This document shows positions 1 to 4,801 of a DNA stretch of 8,682 nucleotides, in pieces. The DNA is taken from positions 1 through 8,682 of the forward strand of contig CAMLEL010000076.1 in the NCBI GenBank assembly GCA_946478935.1, written 5' to 3'. How positions within the stretch are numbered: the stretch's first letter is position 1; every line of letters starts with the position of its first letter. The notes beneath the pieces are model-generated. The model saw only the letters and a list, made by a program, of their open reading frames with translations. It was not told where the DNA came from and did not search any database. The position numbers were made by a program, and so were the translations under genes. This stretch comes from an uncultured Armatimonadota bacterium (lineage in GTDB: Bacteria; Armatimonadota; Fimbriimonadia; Fimbriimonadales; Fimbriimonadaceae).

Positions 1-1559
1 GACATCGGCTTGGCCGCGATCGAGAGCAGCAGCATCTCGTTGTCGTCGCCCGCGATGCGGTTCGAGCCCATCGCTCCACATTCCTTACACCGGTGGATCA
101 GCGCCCACTCGCCGCCCTTGCGCACCCAGACCGACACCGGCTCCATCGTGCCGCCGCACATCGCCAGGCGGTCGCCCGGTTTCTTGTCCAGGTGGACGCT
201 GTGCAGGCAACGCGGGCAGTGGTTGCGGTGCGCCGTGCCTGCGCCCGACCCCTCTCCTCCGGAGTGGCGAGGAGAGCCGGTAGCCGCCGTGGCGCCGCAT
301 TTCACGCAGACGAACCCCATCCCGGTCGCCACTTCCCCATCCATCATGCGACGGTAGGTCTCGTAGCGCGCCCGGGGCAGCTGCCCGTCGCGCACCGCCT
401 CTCGAACGGCGCATCCCTCCTCCTGGAGGTGCTGGCAGTCGTTGAAGCGGCAGTCGGGCGCGAACCGCTGGATATCCGGGAAGCCTTCCATGAGCTCCTG
501 ATCCGTGTCGATCGCAAACGATCGCACGCCCGGCGTATCGACGATTTCCGTCCCGTCCTCCAGCGTGTAGAGCTGGCTGGCGGTGGTGGTGTGACGTCCC
601 TTGCCAGACTTGGTGGAGACTGCGCCTTCTGCAGCTTCGCAGACCCTCACCCCCTGCCCCCTCTCCCTTTCGCTTCGCTCCAAGGCGAGGGGGTTCTGAG
701 CAGCTTCGCAGACCTCCACCTCCTGCCCCCTCTCCCTCTCGCTCGCAACGCTCGCATCCAAGGCGAGGGGGTTCGGAGCACCTTCGCAGATCTCCACCCC
801 CATCCCCTCTCCCCGCAAGCAGGGCGAGGGGGCGGAGAGCAGGGCATTCAAGAGCGAACTCTTGCCCACTCCGCTATGGCCGACGAAGACGACTCTCTTG
901 CCAGCGATATGCGGACGCAATGCCTCCAGACCCCGGCCGAGAGCGGCGGAGAGCATGACCGTGGGAATGCCCATGGCCCGATAGTGTTCCAAGACATCCA
1001 ATTGCTTCACCGCATCCATCTCCGAAAGCAGATCCAACTTGTTGACCACGATGAGCGGCTTGGCGCCGCCCTTGTGGATGGCGAACAGGTACCGATCGAT
1101 CAATCGGGGATGCAGAGGCGGGTTGCCGACCGACACGACCACGGCTGCTAGGTCGATGTTGGCGGCAACCGGCTTCGCCCGTTCCGGGTTGCGGTCGTCT
1201 GGTCGGGCCAGCTCCGTTTTCCTCGGCAAGACCCTCGATATTCGATTTTTCTTGAGGTCGATTTCGACCTCGTCGCCGACGATGGGCCTGGTTTCTGGGC
1301 ACAATTGCATCGGCTTCACCTCCGTTTCAGTCCTTACAAGGCATTGGGTTGAATCTGCCCGGACGACGGTGGCGACTTCTCCCAGGATCTCGGTGCAGAT
1401 GATCTTGTAGAGGAAGTCCTCAACGTTACCGACGGGCTTCTTTGAATTTCGTTGAGCGATTGTGCGTGCTTCCGACGCCGATCGCAGGTGGTCTTTACGT
1501 TCTCGGGCCGTCATCTTGCCCAGACGGTCCTTTAGGGCCTGTTTTTGTTGAGAGTTCAA
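1..1559 (-). CDS. rsgA: RsgA ribosome-assembly GTPase fused to an RNHCP zinc domain (3' end cut by window)
   Basis: This is a circularly permuted GTPase that matures the 30S subunit, joined without a stop to an RNHCP-family domain. Reading minus-strand codons from TTG at 1559, the OB-fold lies around residues 55-100 (GEVATVV, VGDEVEI). G4 NKLD is at 173-176, G5 SA at 204-205, the P-loop GHSGVGKS at 227-234, switch I GRHTTT ends near 326 and G3 DTPG is at 341-344. The RsgA zinc site is C370, C375, H377, C383. Where RsgA normally ends, the frame continues into C418-x2-C421, then RNHCPRC (445-451), then PGDR, MCGG and a final CGAMGSNRIAGDDN. The frame is open to position 1, so only a short tail is missing. 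About 66 extra residues (243-308) separate the P-loop from switch I and are encoded by tandem repeats. The start is uncertain: TTG 1559 has AAGGAA about 10 nt upstream, and ATG 1514 (MTARERKDH) is the alternative. An in-frame TGA lies upstream in the leader. The RNHCP domain has no established biochemical role that I know of. Confidence 0.9.
   Translation of the reverse strand, partial: MNSQQKQALKDRLGKMTARERKDHLRSASEARTIAQRNSKKPVGNVEDFLYKIICTEILGEVATVVRADSTQCLVRTETEVKPMQLCPETRPIVGDEVEIDLKKNRISRVLPRKTELARPDDRNPERAKPVAANIDLAAVVVSVGNPPLHPRLIDRYLFAIHKGGAKPLIVVNKLDLLSEMDAVKQLDVLEHYRAMGIPTVMLSAALGRGLEALRPHIAGKRVVFVGHSGVGKSSLLNALLSAPSPCLRGEGMGVEICEGAPNPLALDASVASERERGQEVEVCEAAQNPLALERSERERGQGVRVCEAAEGAVSTKSGKGRHTTTASQLYTLEDGTEIVDTPGVRSFAIDTDQELMEGFPDIQRFAPDCRFNDCQHLQEEGCAVREAVRDGQLPRARYETYRRMMDGEVATGMGFVCVKCGATAATGSPRHSGGEGSGAGTAHRNHCPRCLHSVHLDKKPGDRLAMCGGTMEPVSVWVRKGGEWALIHRCKECGAMGSNRIAGDDNEMLLLSIAAKPM
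252..276. repeat. Single related palindrome inside the RNHCP domain
   Basis: CTCTCCTC (252-259) and GAGGAGAG (269-276) form a perfect 8-bp inverted repeat around a 9-nt loop. The flanks CCC before and GGCGAGG within match the core of the triple repeat at 634-833. It lies in frame between the first CxxC of the RNHCP domain and the RNHCP motif, and encodes the linker GSPRHSGGEGSG. This makes that spacer several residues longer than I would expect for the family. Confidence 0.6.
634..833. repeat. Three tandem copies of a palindromic GC-rich repeat inside rsgA
   Basis: On the plus strand three units follow one another at about 636-704, 705-782 and 783-833. Each begins TTCGCAGA (636, 705, 783), continues through a CCCCTCTCC arm, and ends with GGCGAGGGG (684-693, 762-771, 822-831). 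In each unit the C-rich arm can pair with the G-rich arm, for example CCCCTC-T-CCC at 804-813 with GGG-C-GAGGGG at 822-831. The units are 78 and 69 nt apart and differ mainly in the loop. All are read through in the RsgA frame as arginine/glutamate-rich peptide, at residues about 243-308. I do not recognise the family. It resembles dispersed palindromic elements of GC-rich genomes. Confidence 0.85.
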
Positions 1560-1620
1560 CGCTGGTTCGTTCCTTTTTGGGGACGGGCAGACGCAATTGC
1601 GCCTGAGTCGTAGAGTAAGG

Positions 1621-1688
1621 AAACGCCGCCCTTCGGTTCGGGCGGATCAGCCAGCGTTTCGGTTGCTAGCGGGCCCAACCGAAGAGGG
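1621..1688 (-). promoter_or_regulatory. Mutually exclusive hairpins in the rsgA leader (attenuator-like)
   Basis: Hairpin 1 pairs TTCGGTTG (1676-1683 on minus) with CAACCGAA (1658-1665) around a 10-nt loop. Hairpin 2 pairs CCGCCC with GGGCGG (1640-1645 and 1626-1631), with AAACG/CGTTT (1655-1659 and 1621-1625) as an outer stem. The loop of hairpin 2 again reads AACCGAA, so the 5' arm of hairpin 1 can pair with it instead. With flanking CCC/GGG on both sides this gives about 13 pairs (1674-1688 with 1629-1642) and would melt both hairpins. No run of T follows hairpin 2, so it is not a clear terminator. A 10-bp palindrome CGCAATTGCG lies further on at 1592-1601. The pairings are seen in the sequence; regulation is inferred. 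Confidence 0.5.
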
Positions 1689-1722
1689 CGTTATCAGCGG
1701 CGACTGTGTTTCGTAGGTTCAT
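1666..1722 (-). CDS. Possible leader peptide upstream of rsgA (18 aa)
   Basis: ATG at 1722 is preceded by AAGAGGAG with 4 nt before the start, one of the two best ribosome binding sites in the window. The ORF reads MNLRNTVAADNALFGWAR and stops at TAG (1666-1668). The stop lies in the loop of a perfect 8-bp hairpin, and the last codons form the 5' arm of that hairpin. The ORF is too short to judge by coding statistics. Its position between a good promoter and rsgA, together with the hairpin overlap, suggests a regulatory upstream ORF. It could also be chance. Confidence 0.45.
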   Translation of the reverse strand: MNLRNTVAADNALFGWAR

Positions 1723-1769
1723 AGCACTCCTCTTGGTCTTGGCGTCGCCCGTGATGGGCGCGAGGCAAG

Positions 1770-1801
1770 ATTGTAGCACAACCAATGGATGTCTTTGTCA
1801 A
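1770..1801 (-). promoter_or_regulatory. Extended -10 sigma-70-type promoter for the rsgA leader
   Basis: On the minus strand TGCTACAAT (complement at 1770-1778) is an extended -10 element. TTGACA (complement at 1796-1801) lies upstream with a 20-nt spacer, longer than the ideal 17. The extended TGn motif can compensate for poor -35 spacing. Transcription would begin near 1763, about 40 nt before the leader ORF. The promoter sits just past the stop of the upstream gene at 1820, so rsgA has its own transcript start. Confidence 0.55.
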
Positions 1802-1819
1802 GAGCCATTCACAAAATTC

Positions 1820-2617
1820 TTAAAAACTCTTGAGGACGCGTTGAGGCAGGAGGTCGAATGCGACGGTGAGTACGGCGATATCGGCGTAGTCCTCACCGCT
1901 CCGATAAACGGGGCCCATATGGCGCGTCAGGCGCGTGATTTCATTGCGGATCAGGCTGCTTCGCACGGGATCATCCATCCACGCCTTGAGCACCTGTCGA
2001 GCCGCATGTCGCCCTCCAGTTGCAAGGACGATTTCCAGGCCAGTCGAGTCAGACACATGGGGCAGCGTTCCCTGTATGACCTGCTCTTCCAGGGTAATCG
2101 GATTGCACAGCTGGTCCATCCAATCAAGCGCACCAGCGATCAGGAGATTTCCGATTGCCGTGAGGTTGCCTTCATGCTCCAGGTTCCAGATCAGATCGAC
2201 GGGCGGTTCTGAGAATTGGCCGATATTCACCTTGGCCACAAATGCTGGAACCATTGAGTAGCTTCGAGAAATCTTGGTCCGAATCTCGCGGAGCGGCTCA
2301 AAACTGACCATCGCTTCGATCGAAGTTGGGCAATAGCAGCCGGGCACAGCGGTTGGTGGAATGTGGAACAGGATTTCATCGAACCAGGCATCACGCTGAC
2401 GCTTGAGAAGAGGCTGACCGGCATTGGCGAAGAGGTGAAAGTCCTCGTCCTCGAGTTTGCCAGCGATAAAGTATGCCGCCCGGTTCAGTCTCTCGGCGGG
2501 AGGGGTCTGATGCCCTGCGAGTTGCCGAACCACTTTTGGCACGCTTGGTACAAAGCGCCAATGTTGGCTCCATTCGGCCTCGGTTCGAGATTCAAGCTTT
2601 GCCGGCACCGCATCCAC
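1820..2617 (-). CDS. Unrecognised 265-residue protein downstream of the cyclase
   Basis: I do not recognise this protein. It is a soluble-looking chain with no signal peptide, no clear membrane segment and no known catalytic motif. Visible landmarks are PGCYCP near residue 93, a hydrophobic stretch GNLLIAGALDWMDQL in the middle, and a helical, arginine-rich C-terminal third (GRHAARQVLKAWMDD, NEITRLTRHMG). It starts with GTG only 7 nt after the TAA of the cyclase gene and has no convincing ribosome binding site, so translational coupling is likely and the two genes probably form one unit. Its stop at 1820-1822 lies just before the rsgA promoter. It may be a partner or output of the cyclase, but only gene order supports that. 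Confidence 0.7.
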   Translation of the reverse strand: MDAVPAKLESRTEAEWSQHWRFVPSVPKVVRQLAGHQTPPAERLNRAAYFIAGKLEDEDFHLFANAGQPLLKRQRDAWFDEILFHIPPTAVPGCYCPTSIEAMVSFEPLREIRTKISRSYSMVPAFVAKVNIGQFSEPPVDLIWNLEHEGNLTAIGNLLIAGALDWMDQLCNPITLEEQVIQGTLPHVSDSTGLEIVLATGGRHAARQVLKAWMDDPVRSSLIRNEITRLTRHMGPVYRSGEDYADIAVLTVAFDLLPQRVLKSF

Positions 2618-2624
2618 TGCGTTA

Positions 2625-3866
2625 TTATCCGCCAGATTGATTGGGGAACGCTGGTGGTGTACCGATGGGGCCGACGGCGCTCGGGCGGGCCTGCCAAATG
2701 AATCCCCTCACACCTTGGGTCTCAACGGACTGGGTGCCAACGGTGGCGGGGCCGCCGGGTAGATCCATGGCGGCCGGTTCGCTAACGGCGATGCCCCCTT
2801 CAGGAGCGACCTTTTGCATGTGGGCGGCAATATCGATCTCGTGAGCAAAGTTCAGGGAGGCGATATCCCCGGGCTTGGGAGTGACCACCGTCCCGGCATG
2901 AATTCCTGCTCTCAAAGCAATCGGGCAACCGGTCTTGTTGCCAAAGGTGTTTAACTCGATGAGCCCCGCCAGAATATTCTTGGCGGCGGCAAATGCCTGA
3001 CCCGCCGTGTCGAAAGCGCAGATCATGCCATCACCGGCGGTGGAATGTACACGCCCACCATACTTTCTAGCGATTCGATCCACGAACTGGTGATACTCGT
3101 TGAACGTAAATTCAATGCTGAGCGGGTCAGAGTGCTCCTTCATTTTGGTCGAGCCCACCACATCGACACTGAGAAACGCGGCCGACTGCTCCCCAGATTT
3201 GAGTTTCGTTTGCAGGTCGACCAACTGTCGCAGGAGATCTTGTCGCTCTTTGACAGGATCCTTTAATCCCAGTCGTCGTCGATTCTTTGACACGATCATG
3301 TTGACAACCATGCTGCCGAGAGCGCCCATGATCGTAAGGGGAATGATCAGGGCGGCATCGATCGAACCTCGAACCGCGAAGACGGCCTGAAACACGGTGG
3401 CTGCGATAAAGCCCAGACCTGTGATGAGGGCACCGGTGATGGCGGCCGATCGAGCATCCTTGGCGACACCGACAAGATAGACCGATAGGGTTGCGCAGAT
3501 GATTTGAACCACGCCCAGGAATCCGTGAAACGATGAGATCAGAACTTGGCTGAGGGTGCCAGCGAGGGCGAATACGATGCCAAACGTAGTGCCGATGACG
3601 TTGCGGCGCACTTCGGGGTCCAGCCCCAGGTACTCGGACCGGAGTCGATGCACCCAACCGCGCTTCTTTTCTTCGGGCCGGAGGCGGATCGCTAAGCGAA
3701 CGTATTCGACGGGAGCACCCGTAGCCTCGGAAACAGCGAGGATTGCCGATTCATCCAGTTCGCCACCGTTGGATGCACGCAGCCTTTCGGCAAGCTCCAG
3801 CATTTGCTGGACCCCATCATCCGACAAACCGGTCGTGGCGAGTTCACGCCGTTCTTCCTGAAGCAA
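2625..3866 (-). CDS. Membrane-bound class III adenylate/guanylate cyclase-like protein
   Basis: Class III cyclases make cAMP or cGMP from the triphosphate. Residues about 1-85 are a charged helical cytosolic region. Four hydrophobic segments follow (about 90-112, 115-135, 140-165, 171-192), then a linker helix (203-222) and a C-terminal cyclase domain (about 228-395). Both metal-binding aspartates are present, in FLSVDVVGST (D235) and TAGDG (D280). The usual substrate lysine before the GDG loop is serine, and the transition-state Asn and Arg are Asp345 and His349 in HEIDIAAHMQ. Catalysis is therefore doubtful, or follows a divergent subgroup. I chose TTG 3866 because AGAGGAA lies about 6 nt upstream and a TACAAT -10 element lies just beyond. 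The in-frame TTG at 3890 abuts that element and would add 8 residues. The gene is read with the next gene (7-nt gap) and divergently from ppk2. Confidence 0.87.
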   Translation of the reverse strand: MLQEERRELATTGLSDDGVQQMLELAERLRASNGGELDESAILAVSEATGAPVEYVRLAIRLRPEEKKRGWVHRLRSEYLGLDPEVRRNVIGTTFGIVFALAGTLSQVLISSFHGFLGVVQIICATLSVYLVGVAKDARSAAITGALITGLGFIAATVFQAVFAVRGSIDAALIIPLTIMGALGSMVVNMIVSKNRRRLGLKDPVKERQDLLRQLVDLQTKLKSGEQSAAFLSVDVVGSTKMKEHSDPLSIEFTFNEYHQFVDRIARKYGGRVHSTAGDGMICAFDTAGQAFAAAKNILAGLIELNTFGNKTGCPIALRAGIHAGTVVTPKPGDIASLNFAHEIDIAAHMQKVAPEGGIAVSEPAAMDLPGGPATVGTQSVETQGVRGFIWQARPSAVGPIGTPPAFPNQSGG

Positions 3867-3890
3867 ATCGAGTTCCTCTGTCGCCCTCAA

Positions 3891-3896
3891 ATTGTA
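3891..3896 (-). promoter_or_regulatory. Possible -10 element for the cyclase gene
   Basis: TACAAT on the minus strand (complement ATTGTA) lies about 25 nt upstream of TTG 3866, leaving room for a start site and the AGAGGAA ribosome binding site. I see no good -35 hexamer at 16-18 nt, so support is weak. It lies about 20 nt from the opposite-facing ppk2 -35, so the two promoters would share one short control region. Confidence 0.35.
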
Positions 3897-3916
3897 CTTG
3901 AGCCGGTCGAATTGGG

Positions 3917-3945
3917 TTGCATCGTCCCGTCACTCTGCGTAATAT
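3917..3945 (+). promoter_or_regulatory. Sigma-70-type promoter of ppk2, predicting a leaderless mRNA
   Basis: TTGCAT (3917-3922) and TAATAT (3940-3945) are separated by exactly 17 nt. The -10 element ends 7 nt before ATG 3953, so transcription should begin at or next to that start codon. There is no Shine-Dalgarno sequence, as expected for a leaderless message. Confidence 0.6.
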
Positions 3946-3952
3946 GCTTTCC

Positions 3953-4789
3953 ATGCCCCACGCATTGCGAGTGAATGGTCAAATCGATCTAAACCAGATC
4001 GACTCCCGAAAGGACGGAGGATTAGAGAAGGAGGGGGCCATTGCCCTCACGAATCAGCTCGGGGAAGAGCTCGATGAGCTCCAAGAACTGCTGTTTGCCG
4101 CTGGCGAACACAGCCTTTTGATCATTCTTCAGGGGCGGGACACGGCAGGCAAGGACGGAACCATCAGGGGCTTGAGCAGATACCTCAATGTGCAAGGCGT
4201 GAACGTGGTTGGGTTCAAGGTTCCAACGCCTGAGGAACTCAGTCACGATTTTCTCTGGCGGGTGCATCGCCATGCACCGGGCAAGGGCTCGGTGGCCATC
4301 TTCAATCGGAGCCACTACGAAGATGTATTGGTGGTGCGCGTGCACAATCTCGCGCCGGAAGCGGTTTGGAAGAAGCGGTTTGATCAGATCAACGAGTTTG
4401 AGGAGCTCTTGGCGGAGAACAAGACCATCATTGTCAAGTTTTGCCTCCACATCTCAAAGGAGGAGCAGGAAGAGCGGCTTTTGGCGCGGGAAGAAGAAGT
4501 CGAAAAGGCTTGGAAGCTCAATGCGGGCGACTGGAAAGAGCGCGACTTTTGGGAAGATTACACGCGGGCGTATAACGACTCACTCAACAAATGCAATTCG
4601 GACCATGCTCCCTGGTATGTGGTGAGCGCAGATCGGAAATGGTATCGGGACCTTGCCATCACGGAAACTCTGGTCGAGATTCTCAGACCTTTCAAGGCTG
4701 GCTGGCTCGAGAAGCTGGCGAAGGTAGGGGCGGAGGCAAAGGCTGAATTGAGTGAGTATCGTTCGTCCCTTCAACCGGCCAAACGGTAA
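3953..4789 (+). CDS. ppk2: Polyphosphate kinase 2 family protein (class III-like polyP:nucleotide phosphotransferase)
   Basis: PPK2 enzymes use polyphosphate to phosphorylate nucleotides (AMP or ADP in class III) in the cytosol. The 278-residue protein has the usual single-domain length. The Walker A loop reads GRDTAGKDG (61-69), followed by the class-typical DFLWRVHRHAPGKG (99-112). The Walker B region FNRSHYEDVLVVRV (117-130) matches the class III form rather than the WYNR form of class I. The lid and C-terminal motif are seen in DHAPWYVVSADRKWYRDLAI (217-236). I chose ATG 3953 because the promoter overlaps the upstream in-frame starts (TTG 3917, ATG 3944). The next gene begins 12 nt after the stop, so the two are probably cotranscribed. 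The exact nucleotide preference cannot be read from sequence. Confidence 0.93.
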   Translation: MPHALRVNGQIDLNQIDSRKDGGLEKEGAIALTNQLGEELDELQELLFAAGEHSLLIILQGRDTAGKDGTIRGLSRYLNVQGVNVVGFKVPTPEELSHDFLWRVHRHAPGKGSVAIFNRSHYEDVLVVRVHNLAPEAVWKKRFDQINEFEELLAENKTIIVKFCLHISKEEQEERLLAREEEVEKAWKLNAGDWKERDFWEDYTRAYNDSLNKCNSDHAPWYVVSADRKWYRDLAITETLVEILRPFKAGWLEKLAKVGAEAKAELSEYRSSLQPAKR

Positions 4790-4801
4790 ACTAGCGTCTT
4801 C

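Noticed and set aside
634..833. Tandem units considered as a CRISPR array
   Set aside because: Only three units with differing lengths, no constant repeat separated by unique spacers, no cas genes, and the region is coding within rsgA.
93..1151. Long plus-strand open frame across the rsgA region
   Set aside because: It is antisense to rsgA, whose minus-strand frame contains all GTPase and zinc motifs. The plus-strand translation has no recognisable domain and is low-complexity over the repeats.
1592..1601. CGCAATTGCG palindrome as an operator
   Set aside because: A perfect 10-bp palindrome does occur, but it is short, single, lies downstream of the promoter, and matches no operator I can name.
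1621..1659. Hairpin 2 of the rsgA leader as an intrinsic terminator
   Set aside because: The stem is followed by CCTTACTC on the minus strand, not a run of T, so simple intrinsic termination is not supported.
1621..1763. Leader region considered as tmRNA or another known structured RNA
   Set aside because: There is no tRNA-like end or CCA, the short ORF lacks a typical hydrophobic degradation tag ending, and no riboswitch consensus is recognisable.
1706..2212. Plus-strand open frame with a signal-peptide-like start
   Set aside because: It starts inside the antisense of the rsgA leader and overlaps the 265-residue minus-strand gene. The hydrophobic start is a chance complement of the promoter and leader region, and no ribosome binding site is seen.
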